Positions 1-7,797 of a stretch of DNA of 43,463 bases are shown here, one piece after another. Under the pieces are notes generated by a model. The model had not been told where the DNA came from. It did no database searches and worked only from the letters and a program-made list of their open reading frames with translations. Source of the DNA: Verticiella alkaliphila (GTDB lineage: Bacteria > Pseudomonadota > Gammaproteobacteria > Burkholderiales > Burkholderiaceae_B); assembly GCF_018904615.1 (NCBI RefSeq), contig NZ_JADCNH010000033.1, positions 1 through 43,463 on the forward strand, read 5' to 3'. The position numbers and the translations under genes were made by a program. Within the stretch, counting starts at the first letter, position 1; each line of letters starts with the position of its first letter.

Positions 1-37
1 GATACGTCAGCCCCATCCAGTTCGAGGCGGCGGCTTG

Positions 38-775
38 TTAGGTTAAACAACCTGTCCGGCGGGATGGGGCAAGCCCATTCTGGTGCAGGTAGCGAAAGTC
101 GAACTGCCAGCCGTATGTCTGCTTGCCGCCGTGCTTGCGCACCAGGCGGTACAGCCACCGCTCGATGCCGCCGGTCAGCCGGAAATACGCCGGGTCGATG
201 GTCAGCACCAGGGCGGCATCGAGCACGCCCGCGTAGAACCAGTCCGGCAGGATCAGTTCGATGCCCAGCGGCGTGCCGCTGGCATCGGCCAGTTCCTTCC
301 ATTCGTTGATCCACGAGAAGCGGTGCAGGCGCCGCCCGGTCGTCTCGCGGATGGACGTGGCCACCGTGGTCGATTGCAGCCGGTCGAGCGCGGCCTTGAG
401 GCGCTGGTAGTCGCGCAGCGACTTGCCGCGCCCGATGAAGCGCAGGATCTCGTAGGGTGTGGCGCGCATCAGCCGCGATGGCCGCAAGCCCGCGTCCTTC
501 GCCTCCACGATCTGCGAGGCCGCCCATATCAGCACGTCCGCATCCCAAATCGTGGCGATGCCTTGCTCGGCCGTGCCTTCCACGCGAATCGTCACGTTGC
601 CCGCACGGAAGTCGATGGGCTTGACCCGCTTCGACTTGCCGAGCGAGAAGAACGGATAGGCCATCAAGTCCTGGCTGTCGCGCGGCGCCATGTCGCCGGG
701 CAAGGCGCGGAACAGGTCGAGCTGTTCGCGCTCCTGCAACGGCCGCTGCCGGGACGGCAGCACGGTGCTGGACAT
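38..775 (-). CDS. Replication initiator protein A (RPA family), C-terminus apparently disrupted
   Basis: About 245 residues from the ATG at 775; a GTG at 808 overlapping the upstream stop is the alternative. The N-terminal and central parts look like the replication initiator A proteins of ICEs and broad-host-range plasmids, with the motifs LMAYPFFSLGK, YEILRFIGRGKS and WLYRLVRKHGGKQTYGW. Such proteins start replication of the excised circle. After FRYLHQ the reading frame runs into about 12 residues that do not resemble the family and stops at 38-40, so some 40 C-terminal residues appear to be missing. The stop lies inside GTTAGGT, which matches the consensus of an integron attC core, but only 37 bases follow. 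It is the last gene of the minus-strand cluster with the HTH and DUF2285 genes. Function as an initiator is doubtful if the truncation is real. Confidence 0.75.
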   Translation of the reverse strand: MSSTVLPSRQRPLQEREQLDLFRALPGDMAPRDSQDLMAYPFFSLGKSKRVKPIDFRAGNVTIRVEGTAEQGIATIWDADVLIWAASQIVEAKDAGLRPSRLMRATPYEILRFIGRGKSLRDYQRLKAALDRLQSTTVATSIRETTGRRLHRFSWINEWKELADASGTPLGIELILPDWFYAGVLDAALVLTIDPAYFRLTGGIERWLYRLVRKHGGKQTYGWQFDFRYLHQNGLAPSRRTGCLT

Positions 776-801
776 GGCGATGGCCTGCCGCGCGCCGCCG
801 A

Positions 802-1083
802 TCAGCACGCACGGCTGTCGGCCGAGTGGTGCTCGGCGTATTCGGGATCGGAAGTCGTCTCGAAGCTGCGGTCGGCGGCCCAGGCATCGAGGTCGGCCAC
901 GGCGTACATGACGCGCCGGCCGAACTTGCGAAAGCGCGGACCACCACCGATCACGCGCTGCTTTTCCAGCGTGCGCGGCGACAGGCGCAGGTATTCGGCC
1001 GCTTCGTCGTTGGTGAGATAGCGTTGGGGCTGCGCGGCAGCGGTCGAGACAGTGGCGGCAGGCCGCAAGGGAGCGGGACGCAT
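802..1083 (-). CDS. Small helix-turn-helix DNA-binding protein (AlpA/MerR-like fold)
   Basis: 93 residues. The core YLTNDEAAEYLRLSPRTLEK followed by GPRFRKFGRRVMY and a DLDAWA tail is the usual winged HTH_17 pattern of excisionase-type and plasmid regulators. The start at 1083 is chosen because GGAGG lies eight bases upstream; in-frame ATGs further upstream lack a ribosome site. The stop overlaps the GTG alternative start of the replication initiator, so the two are probably translated together. In ICEs this gene is constantly found between DUF2285 and the initiator, which suggests control of replication or transfer genes; the target is not known. Confidence 0.8.
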   Translation of the reverse strand: MRPAPLRPAATVSTAAAQPQRYLTNDEAAEYLRLSPRTLEKQRVIGGGPRFRKFGRRVMYAVADLDAWAADRSFETTSDPEYAEHHSADSRAC

Positions 1084-1166
1084 GGTGTGAACCTCCATCG
1101 GTTGAAAGCGCCCGGCCACACAGCGCGACCGGATGGAGGCAGTCTCAGAAAACGCGGCCCTTCTAC

Positions 1167-1928
1167 TCAGGGTCGTTTTGCGTCCACATCAAAACGACCC
1201 TTCTCAAGCGGCGGAAGCTGTGCTAGGTGGCGATAGCCGCCGCGCATCAGCGCATCGCCGCGCCGCACCAGGCGGCGCACCTTCGAGCGCAGGCCGCCGT
1301 CGCTGTACCAATCGGCCACAGCGTCGGCACCGAACAGTCCTTCGCCCACATCGCGCAAGGACGCGCCCGCGAGGGTCGCGTCGAGCGCCTGCAAGGTGTG
1401 CAGTTCCAGCAGCGCGGAAGGTGTTGGCCTGGGCGTGGTGGCAGCGAAGGTCGCGCCGCGTGCATGACCGCGCACAGGCGCGGCAGTGCCGCTCCGTTGG
1501 GCATAGGCCACGGCCATGCCGTCTTCCAGGCCGGGCGCCAGCGCAAAGCGCAGGCAATGGCCTGGGCTGCGCGCGATCAGCGCCAGCTTCTTGCCGTCGT
1601 GGAACAGTTGCTTGTGGCCGGGGATGCGCCAGAACGCGAAGGCGGTGGCATCCTGCGGCGGATCAGCGTCGGGGTAGAGCTGCACCACGGCGGCATGACC
1701 AGGCAGCCAGGCCGGATGCGCGTCACGCGCATCCAGCATCGGATCTTCCAGCAGGCGCAAGCCCCAGCGATGCGCTGCTTCAGGCCGGCGATGACGGCGC
1801 AGCCAGTCGAGCCGGTAGTCGGGATGCCTGCGCAGGTACTCCCAAGCGAGCGCGAGCGCATCCAGCCAAAAGACATACAGGTATGCGGCAGTCGGATACC
1901 AATGCGCGAGGTGATGAGGATTGACCAT
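1167..1928 (-). CDS. DUF2285 domain protein (ICE conserved regulator-like)
   Basis: 253 residues. The N-terminus (YPTAAYLYVFWLDALALAWEYLRRHPDY) is the short domain that commonly precedes DUF2285, and the C-terminal part (LRDVGEGLFGADAVADWYSD, LRSKVRRLVRRGDALM) is the DUF2285 helical region, thought to be DNA binding. An AGGAGGAG ribosome site precedes the ATG. The last codons form a perfect 11-base inverted repeat (1169-1179 with 1191-1201, 11-base loop), so the gene end itself can fold in the transcript. It heads the minus-strand cluster with the HTH and initiator genes. DUF2285 proteins in ICEs are associated with activation of transfer; this copy's role is inferred only. Confidence 0.85.
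   Translation of the reverse strand: MVNPHHLAHWYPTAAYLYVFWLDALALAWEYLRRHPDYRLDWLRRHRRPEAAHRWGLRLLEDPMLDARDAHPAWLPGHAAVVQLYPDADPPQDATAFAFWRIPGHKQLFHDGKKLALIARSPGHCLRFALAPGLEDGMAVAYAQRSGTAAPVRGHARGATFAATTPRPTPSALLELHTLQALDATLAGASLRDVGEGLFGADAVADWYSDGGLRSKVRRLVRRGDALMRGGYRHLAQLPPLEKGRFDVDAKRP
1169..1201 (-). repeat. Perfect 11-bp inverted repeat at the 3' end of the DUF2285 gene
   Basis: Arms agggtcgtttt (1169-1179) and aaaacgaccct (1191-1201) flank an 11-base loop. The repeat overlaps the last ten codons and the stop. It could slow RNA decay or cause partial termination before the downstream HTH gene. There is no T-tract after it on the minus strand. Confidence 0.6.
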
Positions 1929-2002
1929 GACGTCTCCTCCTGCGAACAGGACTCGCCGCCACGGAAGAACTACGCGCTACATCGCCCTCGTCGGAACGTC
2001 AT

Positions 2003-2030
2003 GGGTTACAAAGGCGGATGGGGCTGTCAA
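2003..2030 (-). promoter_or_regulatory. Candidate sigma-70 promoter for the DUF2285 cluster
   Basis: On the minus strand a consensus TTGACA (2030-2025) is followed after 16 bases by a weak TAACCC -10 (2008-2003), about 75 bases upstream of the DUF2285 start. The surrounding gene-free stretch 1929-2236 shows nothing else recognisable. The -10 is poor, so activation by another protein would be expected. Confidence 0.35.
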
Positions 2031-2236
2031 GACCGATTGGCTCCGATGTGTTGCGGTATTCGTCTCAATGCTGCGGCGGCAGCGCCCCGACCGGGGACAC
2101 TGCACAAGCCAGCCTGCCGCGACCCGCGCCAAGCATCCTGTCTATTTGGGTCAGACTGGTGGGGCTACGCCGCAAGAATCCCGATTGAGACTTACCCGGT
2201 ATGACACCAGACTGAAAAAGTCACAGTAAGCCGTAT

Positions 2237-2587
2237 TCAGTCCGGGATCGCTCCGTCGCGCTCGGCCAGCCGGGTGTATTCCGACAGCGTGCGCGTGGGG
2301 CGGAAATAGAGGTCGCGCATCACGGGCTGCTGGCGCGGCCCGACGATGCCGGCCAGCTCGGACAGCTTGACGGTTCCCTGCGCCGGCATCCCGATTCCCA
2401 GGTCGATGAGTCCCCAGGCGGTGTCGCCATCGGCGGGATCGAGTGCGGCCAGCAGCCAGGTCACATGCGCGTCCGGCGTGAACAGCCGCACCACGGGCAC
2501 CGGGTCGATGGCCCGGCCAGCGGCGCGGGCCTCGCCGTTGGCGAGCAGTTGCGCGCGCTCCGGGACGGTGGCGAGTGGCTGGGGCAT
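2237..2587 (-). CDS. DUF2958 domain protein
   Basis: 116 residues from the ATG at 2587. The pattern LLANGEARAAG, DPVPVVRLFTPDAHVTWLLAALDP, AWGLIDLGIGMPAQGTVKLSELA and MRDLYFRPTRTLSEY is that of DUF2958, a small protein of unknown function common on ICEs and conjugative plasmids. The open frame extends 68 codons upstream, but that part covers the hairpins at 2664-2725 and is not typical of the family, so the internal ATG is preferred despite a weak ribosome site. It is transcribed divergently from the XRE regulator and probably shares its control region. Confidence 0.8.
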   Translation of the reverse strand: MPQPLATVPERAQLLANGEARAAGRAIDPVPVVRLFTPDAHVTWLLAALDPADGDTAWGLIDLGIGMPAQGTVKLSELAGIVGPRQQPVMRDLYFRPTRTLSEYTRLAERDGAIPD

Positions 2588-2663
2588 GGTCGGCAATCCC
2601 ACAAATCCAATGATGCACGGATGCGGTTTCACGCCCAAGCGCAGAACCGCCAAACCGGATTTA

Positions 2664-2787
2664 CGCCTTCGTGCGCAAGCACGAAGGCGCTTGCGTGGCT
2701 TTGCTGGAATCCGCCGATGCGGATTTCCGTAAGGGCACAAAAACGTAGAACACCAAATGAACACTATAGATTGTAGCCCTATAGGGC
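2664..2787. promoter_or_regulatory. Divergent control region with two hairpins and a 12-bp palindrome
   Basis: Between the DUF2958 start and the XRE start are three symmetric elements: an 11-bp inverted repeat (2664-2674 and 2679-2689) closing a four-base GCAA loop; a 7-bp repeat (2708-2714 and 2719-2725) with a CGAT loop; and a perfect 12-bp palindrome GCCCTATAGGGC at 2776-2787. The palindrome is 40 bases before the XRE gene, the right place for an operator bound by that regulator. The first two elements lie on the leader of DUF2958 and may shape its mRNA. Confidence 0.55.
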
Positions 2788-2827
2788 GCAATGGGCTGTC
2801 ATCTTGGTTTTTCGAGGGAAACCATAG

Positions 2828-3133
2828 GTGGCGGCTGGGAACTCATTGGCGAAGGCGTTGAAGATAGTTAGAAAGGCGCGTGGCTTGAGCCAGGAAGCCT
2901 TTTCTGACGTGTCCAGCCGCACCTATATGAGCACCCTCGAACGCGACCTGAAAAGCCCGACCCTGCATAAGCTGGCCGAGCTGTGCGAGGTGATGGAGAT
3001 CCACCCGCTCACGCTGCTGACGCTGGCCTACGCGGGCGATAGCCCGCACAAGGCTGACGAGCTGCTGGCGCAGGTGCGCCAGGAGCTGGAGGCGGTGTTG
3101 AAGGAACGCGACGCGGCGAAGCCGCGCGCGTGA
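2828..3133 (+). CDS. XRE-family transcriptional regulator
   Basis: 101 residues starting at GTG 2828, with GAGGG about a dozen bases upstream. Residues 5-60 form a Cro/C1-type helix-turn-helix (ALKIVRKARGLSQEAFSDVS then YMSTLERDLKSPTLHKLAEL). The C-terminus is charged and probably helical. The only plus-strand gene among the left-hand backbone genes, it is divergent from DUF2958. By position it is likely to repress its own promoter and the backbone genes through the palindrome at 2776-2787. The exact start is uncertain because no ATG is available. Confidence 0.85.
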   Translation: MAAGNSLAKALKIVRKARGLSQEAFSDVSSRTYMSTLERDLKSPTLHKLAELCEVMEIHPLTLLTLAYAGDSPHKADELLAQVRQELEAVLKERDAAKPRA

Positions 3134-3142
3134 CGTTGTGAT

Positions 3143-3190
3143 GTGCTGCGACCAGCAGCACAGCGCCCCGCCGCGATGGGCGGGGCGCTG
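3143..3190. terminator. Double hairpin between convergent XRE and DUF736 genes
   Basis: Two adjacent stems: gtgctgc (3143-3149) with gcagcac (3155-3161), and a 12-bp GC-rich stem 3161-3172 with 3179-3190 around a six-base loop. They fill the gap between two gene ends (3133 and 3197), so they can act as a bidirectional terminator. No T-run follows. An inverted, nearly identical copy of the second hairpin is at 4045-4072. Confidence 0.55.
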
Positions 3191-3196
3191 CGGCGG

Positions 3197-3511
3197 TCAC
3201 GCCGCCTGGGGCTTGCTGCGCGACCAGATAAGGTCGTGCGTGCCGTCCTCGCCTTCGATCAGGCGGGCATAGACCGGAGCCGGGAACGAAGGATCGTCGA
3301 GGGTCACGGACAGGTAATCGCGCCCGGCCTCGCTTGTCTTCTTCCACGCCGCGCCGATGTCGTGGCCGGCGGCCTGGAGGCGGAAGTCGGGGGCGTTCTC
3401 GCTGCTGCCCTTGTCGTTGGGAACCAGCTTGGCCTTGACGTTGAGTGTCAGGGTGCGAAGCGTGCCGGTGAAGCCGTCTTTGTCTGCGGTGAAGGTGCCG
3501 ATGTTGGCCAT
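3197..3511 (-). CDS. DUF736 domain protein
   Basis: 104 residues from the ATG at 3511, with AAAGGAG eight to nine bases upstream. [20 protein letters not shown] at the N-terminus and the [20 protein letters not shown] stretch are the hallmarks of DUF736, a small protein found on almost every ICE and plasmid of this type. Function is unknown; the beta-rich pattern suggests a single-stranded nucleic-acid-binding-like fold, which is speculation. The open frame continues upstream of the ATG, but that part shows no family similarity. It is followed by the double hairpin at 3143-3190. Confidence 0.85.
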   Translation of the reverse strand: MANIGTFTADKDGFTGTLRTLTLNVKAKLVPNDKGSSENAPDFRLQAAGHDIGAAWKKTSEAGRDYLSVTLDDPSFPAPVYARLIEGEDGTHDLIWSRSKPQAA

Positions 3512-4044
3512 GATGTTTTCTCCTTTCGGTTGAACAAGGTTCGCGCCCATCGCGTCCTTGTTGTGATCCGGCCGGCAGGGGACGGGCTGGCCGCACCGCT
3601 TGCGGTCGAAACGCAGTGGAGAGCCGGGAGGCGAAGAGAATTTGCTGCGCGAGGAAGCCGTGCAGCGGCGGGGAAATTGTTTTCGCCGGACGGTTGCAGC
3701 CATGAAGCCCGAGGCGCAGCCGCGCCACCGCCAGGATTCACAACGAGGCAAGGACGCCTTGGGTCGAACCGCTCCGAAAGGAGATAGGGCCTGCTCGGCA
3801 TCCCCGCTCGAAGGCTTCTCCGGCTCGCCCGCTGACGCGGGCGAGGTCAACCCCGCAACGACAGGCGAGAACGCCTCCACCACACCTTGCGGCGCCGGTC
3901 TTGAGGCGTGGCGTGGAAGCTCCCTAGCGATGCCGGGCGGGTTGTCCGTGAACCGTCCTTCGTGACGTGATGGGCAGGAACCGCCAGCGTTGAGGACGGC
4001 ACGCACCTGCACAACCTGCCGCAGCAAGCGCCAGCGTGTTCGCC

Positions 4045-4072
4045 AGCGCCCCGTTCATCGCGGCGGGGCGCT
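4045..4072. repeat. Inverted copy of the 3162-3189 hairpin
   Basis: Both elements are 28 bases long with arms agcgcccc and ggggcgct. The reverse complement of 3162-3189 differs from 4045-4072 at only two positions, both in the middle. Together the two copies bracket DUF736 and its upstream region in inverted orientation. Confidence 0.7.
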
Positions 4073-4531
4073 GGACGGGCCGATCCGGCGCAGCCGGTTC
4101 GGCCACATCGAGGGGCGCCAAGCTGCGCGCGGCGGGGATAGCCCGCAGGGCTTTCCCCTAGAGGCAAGCGCAGCGCGCAGCGCCGCAGGCGCGAAGGCGT
4201 GAGGGATTGAAGCCGAATGGCCGTGACAGCGAAGTCGGCACGGGGCGCAGCCCGAAAGCCCGGCGGCGCTGTGCGCCGACACGCCCAGGCCGTTCCAGAT
4301 TTCCAAACAGGAAACGCGGACATGCCTCTGATGAAATGGGCGCGGCCTACGCTGCGGGGTATGCACGCGGCAAGCCAAAAACTGCTGGTGATTCCTGCGC
4401 ACTGCGGGCGCTTCGGCTTGCAGGCTCATGCGGGCCTGCCATTGCCGGGCGGGAAGCCCGGTCACGTCAACGCCGCCGCCTGAACTGCCGTGATGGCGGC
4501 GGCGTTCCGATTTGGCTGTGGGCTTGGAACA

Positions 4532-4602
4532 CCGGGCGCGGCCACTGCCGCGCCCGGATTTTGCGTCCACCGCGCCCAGGACGGAACGGCCTGGGCGCGG
4601 TG
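4532..4602 (-). terminator. Tandem strong hairpins downstream of the parB operon
   Basis: Two perfect GC-rich stems: 11 bp with a four-base loop (4532-4542/4547-4557) and 13 bp with a nine-base loop (4568-4580/4590-4602). They begin 10 bases after the last minus-strand gene of the parB operon. On the plus strand the first is followed by ATTTT, as in an intrinsic terminator, so termination may work in either direction. Confidence 0.5.
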
Positions 4603-4612
4603 CTGAACGCGG

Positions 4613-4822
4613 TTATTCCTTCGTCTCGATGAGCCACCACGCGGCACGCGGCAAGGCGCGGCCCGTGATGGGATGAATGTCGGTGAGGTCGGCGCGGGCC
4701 GACCAGCCCGAGGGCGGGCGGTAGCCGCGCACGTCGCCTTCGCCGTGCCAGCGGCGGACGCGTACCGTGCCGGCGGCGTAGATCGCCGCCATGCGCGGGC
4801 GGCTGGTGGTGGTGCGGGTCAT
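4613..4822 (-). CDS. Small ICE protein of unknown function, coupled to parB
   Basis: 69 residues, very basic and rich in Arg and Trp, ending in HPITGRALPRAAWWLIETKE. The ATG at 4822 overlaps the parB stop as ATGA, and AAGGAG lies upstream inside parB, so translation is coupled. A small gene in this place is common downstream of parB in related ICEs, from memory of such elements. No motif is recognised. The DIHPITGRALPRA stretch with WHGEGDVRGYRP could be a small beta-rich nucleic-acid-binding fold, but that is only a guess. Confidence 0.7.
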   Translation of the reverse strand: MTRTTTSRPRMAAIYAAGTVRVRRWHGEGDVRGYRPPSGWSARADLTDIHPITGRALPRAAWWLIETKE

Positions 4823-6894
4823 GGGGGCTTCTCCTTGCAGCGAAGCGCCTCGGCGGGTTCATCCGCCATTGCCTCGGCATCCTCCGGGGCGTCCTGCTCC
4901 GGGCCTGTTTCCTGCGCGGCATCCTGCGGGCCTGCGGCCTTCAAGATGGCGGGCATCCAGCCCGTGCCATCGGCCAGCCGTTCGGCTTCGCGGGCAATGT
5001 CGGCCTTCTTGAGCTTCGCCAGCCGGGTGACGGATTCCGGTGCAAACGCGCCCACGGCATCCAGAATCACGGCCTTGGAAACGTGCTTGAAGTAGCCTTC
5101 TGCGGTCGGCTTCCACCATGCGGCCATGTTGAGGCCCACGGCCTGCGCCAGTTCTGCGCCGGGCTGGTGCGGCGTGGCACGGGGCGTCACTACGTCCACC
5201 GTGGAAGCCACGCACACGGCCAGCAGCCGCACCAGTTCGTCTTGCGACTTCGCCAGCAGCGCGGCAAACAGTTCGGCGCCGTCCTCCGGCAAGGCTTCAC
5301 CGGCTACCTGTTGCAGTTCGCGCAGCGCCACGGCGGCAGGCGATTCCGGCCAGTCCGGGGCCATGCCTTCCAGTCGGTCTTGCGCCGTGAGGCGCACGCC
5401 CAGCGGCAGGTCGTGGCCGTAGTGACTTTCCTGCAAGACGGTCTGCACCATGCCATGCACCAGCGCGGCCAGCGCGACGTGCGGATGCCGGGCGACTTCG
5501 ATTTGCAGCGCCGCCGTGCGGTGGGCGCTCAACCGCTGCGCCAGCCGGTCGGACAGGCTCGCGGCCTTGGGCGCGTCGTCGGCGTCCTCGTGCTCGTCGT
5601 TGGCGGCTTCGCCATCGACACTGCCGAAACCGCGCCGCAGCTTTTCCAGCGTGCGCAGCGCCTTGGCCTCGGCTTCGCGCAGCAGGCCGCGATGAATGAC
5701 GGCCTCGCCGTTGCGGTCGATGGCGACGATGGCACCGGCCACCTCGCACACCTCGGGGGCATAGCCCTGTAAGGCGTCCTCCGCGTCTTGCAGTTCCCCG
5801 ACCACCTGATCGCGCCGCTGTTCCAGCTTCTCGGCCTTGGCCTCGTCCTCGCTGCTTTCACCTTGGCAGGCTTCTTCCAGTTCGGCGTCGATCTTTTCGA
5901 GGCGAGTTTCCAGCGAGGCGATGCGGCGAGCCTCGCGGGTGGTCGGCTCGCGGCGGTGGCGCGGGGCGTTCTGGAACGCTTGCCGTTCCTCGTAGGCCAG
6001 ATGTGGCACGGCCTCCACCCATGCCCAGCCCTCGGCGCGCACGTCCTCGGTCAGCGTTGCCAGCTTGTCGCGCACCAGCGTTTCCAGCACTGCGGTATCG
6101 GTGAGGTAGGTTCCGGCATCGCCTTCTGCGAACAGGTCGCGGCGGACGCCGCCGCCTGCCTGCCGGTAGGTGTCCAGCCCGACGAAGCGCACCAGCGCGT
6201 GCGTGGCGTCGATTTCGCGTTCGGTCAGGCGCTCGCGCAGCTTGGACGGGCTGCGCTGCCATTCCGGCGCACCATAGAACGCGGCTTCCTGCGCGGCGTG
6301 GTCATCGGTGATGGTCAAGGCCATCAACTGTTCCAGCGTCACGCCACCGGCCCGGTAGTCGGCCATCAGGCGCGGCGAGACGTTCGCCAGCTTCAAGCGG
6401 CGCTGCACCACCAGCGGGGACACGCCGAAGTCGGCGGCAATGTCTTCGACGGGCCGGCCTTCCTTGACCAGCGCGGCGAAGGCCGCGAACTGGTCGGCGG
6501 GGTGCATGTTCTCGCGCTGCACGTTCTCCGCGAGGCTGACGGTGCGGGCGGAAGCATCGGCCACCAGCAGGCACGGCACTTCGTAGTCGGCAGGGATGCG
6601 CTTCTTCTTCGCCAGCAGCTTCAAGGCGGTCAGGCGGCGGTCGCCTGCCACCACCTCGTAAGCCTCGCCATCTGCGGAAAGGATGACGATCAGGTTTTGC
6701 AGCAGGCCGATGCGGGCAATGCTCGCGGCCAGTTCGGGGATGGACTGGCGCGGGGTCGTGCGGACGTTGCGCTTGGAGCGGCGCGGCAACAGTTGCGACA
6801 GCGGAACCAAGATCAGGTTCTTGGTCGGGTCGGCCACTTCCAGCGGTGCGGCGGCTTCGATGGCGACGGTTTCGGTTTTGAGTACGGCGTTCAT
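4819..6894 (-). CDS. parB: ParB/RepB/Spo0J-type partition protein, large ICE form
   Basis: 691 residues, more than twice the length of chromosomal ParB. The N-terminal nuclease-like CTPase domain shows GDRRLTAL (84-91) and AENVQREN (122-129), and a helix-turn-helix follows at 149-170 (VEDIAADFGVSPLVVQRRLK). Residues 315-400 are a charged coiled coil, and the C-terminal half is helical and specific to ICE-type ParBs. Such proteins bind ICE DNA and help maintain the excised circle. An AAGGAG site precedes the ATG. It follows DUF932 by 78 bases on the same strand and overlaps the small downstream gene. No ParA partner is in the window; in these elements it normally lies beyond the replication initiator. 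Confidence 0.9.
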   Translation of the reverse strand: MNAVLKTETVAIEAAAPLEVADPTKNLILVPLSQLLPRRSKRNVRTTPRQSIPELAASIARIGLLQNLIVILSADGEAYEVVAGDRRLTALKLLAKKKRIPADYEVPCLLVADASARTVSLAENVQRENMHPADQFAAFAALVKEGRPVEDIAADFGVSPLVVQRRLKLANVSPRLMADYRAGGVTLEQLMALTITDDHAAQEAAFYGAPEWQRSPSKLRERLTEREIDATHALVRFVGLDTYRQAGGGVRRDLFAEGDAGTYLTDTAVLETLVRDKLATLTEDVRAEGWAWVEAVPHLAYEERQAFQNAPRHRREPTTREARRIASLETRLEKIDAELEEACQGESSEDEAKAEKLEQRRDQVVGELQDAEDALQGYAPEVCEVAGAIVAIDRNGEAVIHRGLLREAEAKALRTLEKLRRGFGSVDGEAANDEHEDADDAPKAASLSDRLAQRLSAHRTAALQIEVARHPHVALAALVHGMVQTVLQESHYGHDLPLGVRLTAQDRLEGMAPDWPESPAAVALRELQQVAGEALPEDGAELFAALLAKSQDELVRLLAVCVASTVDVVTPRATPHQPGAELAQAVGLNMAAWWKPTAEGYFKHVSKAVILDAVGAFAPESVTRLAKLKKADIAREAERLADGTGWMPAILKAAGPQDAAQETGPEQDAPEDAEAMADEPAEALRCKEKPP

Positions 6895-6972
6895 GGTGAT
6901 AACTCCTTGCGGTTGGGATGCAGCAGCGAGAGAAGCGGCAAGGGCTGCTGCCTGCCCCTGCCGCGTGGGGAT

Positions 6973-7797
6973 TCAGGCTTTCAACTGGCGCAGGCCATCG
7001 GCCAGCAGCCACAGGGCGCGATTGAGGCGCACGCTTTGGTCGATGCCCTGCACGGGCCGGGTGGTCTGGCGGCGGCCATTTGCGGCGCGGGCGGACAGGC
7101 CGCCTTTGGTCAAGTTCTCCTGCGTGCGGTTGAACACGCTCCACAGGTCGCGGCGGTCGTCGTCATGGCGGCGCGGCATCAGGATTTGCGATTCCGTGAT
7201 GGGCGCGGGCTTGTCCTCGTCGTACTTCAACGCCAGCGCAGCGCGGGCGAACACTTCCGATTCCCCGGCGTCCAGCGTGATGGCGCGCATGGCATCGCGG
7301 GATTCCTGCGCCCGGTCGAAGCCGTGCAGGACTTCGTAAGCGCCTTCGATCACATGCGCCGCCACGTCGCCCTTGTGCGGCACGCGCACGTCGGCCACGG
7401 TGTCGCCGCAGACAAGGCCATTGCTGCAAACGAAGCGGAACATCCCGGCCAGCATCTGATAGCTGCTGGTGCCGTCATGGGAGTTCAGCAGGATGATTTC
7501 GTTGGCCTCGCGGCCGTTGATCTGGCTGGCGTGGCGCAGCCGGATCATGTGCTTGGTGTAGTCGCGGCGGTCGTCGTTGCGCACGCGGGTTTGCGTCACC
7601 ATGAAAGGCTCGAAGCCTTCCCCGCGCAGTTCTTGCAGCACGGTCGCGGTGGGGATGTAGCTGTACCGCTCGGAGCGGCTTTCGTGCGGCGCGTCCGCGA
7701 AGATGGACGGGGCCACGGCCCGGATTTGGTCGTCGGACAAGGGACGTTCCGAACGCAGCACCGGGGAACGGGAAGCGAAGCGGGATGCGAGTTGCAT
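6973..7797 (-). CDS. DUF932 domain protein
   Basis: 274 residues. Features of DUF932 are the N-terminal LSDDQIRAVAPSIFA, the central TRVRNDDRRDYTKHMIRLRH, EIILLNSHDGTSSYQMLAGMF and CSNGLVCGD. The family is distantly related to phage and plasmid proteins possibly involved in DNA metabolism; the activity is unknown. AGGAG lies eight bases before the ATG at 7797. It is the first gene of a minus-strand unit DUF932-parB-small protein. The gene-free region on its 5' side contains the leader-like repeat. Confidence 0.88.
   Translation of the reverse strand: MQLASRFASRSPVLRSERPLSDDQIRAVAPSIFADAPHESRSERYSYIPTATVLQELRGEGFEPFMVTQTRVRNDDRRDYTKHMIRLRHASQINGREANEIILLNSHDGTSSYQMLAGMFRFVCSNGLVCGDTVADVRVPHKGDVAAHVIEGAYEVLHGFDRAQESRDAMRAITLDAGESEVFARAALALKYDEDKPAPITESQILMPRRHDDDRRDLWSVFNRTQENLTKGGLSARAANGRRQTTRPVQGIDQSVRLNRALWLLADGLRQLKA

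Larger units (their letters stand above)
3512..4612. other. 1.1-kb gene-free, hairpin-rich ICE region
   Basis: No open frame here has a ribosome site, family resemblance or plausible codon use. The stretch instead holds many inverted repeats: 4045-4052/4065-4072; 4078-4089/4093-4104 (one mismatch); 4445-4450/4456-4461; 4469-4480/4495-4506; 4532-4542/4547-4557; 4568-4580/4590-4602. The last two lie just downstream of the parB operon and probably end its transcripts. The part 4166-4227 is a diverged copy of the leader element also seen near 8143 and 10681. Candidates are structured RNA, a centromere-like ParB site or a replication origin; none can be proved from sequence alone. Confidence 0.6.

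Noticed and set aside
3600-4570. Several 100-170 codon frames on both strands in the gene-free ICE region
   Set aside because: They overlap hairpins and repeats, lack ribosome sites and show the amino-acid bias of random GC-rich frames.
1176-4570. 12-mer ttttgcgtccac shared by 1176-1187 and 4559-4570
   Set aside because: One short match between two places in a 43-kb window can occur by chance, and the flanks do not align.
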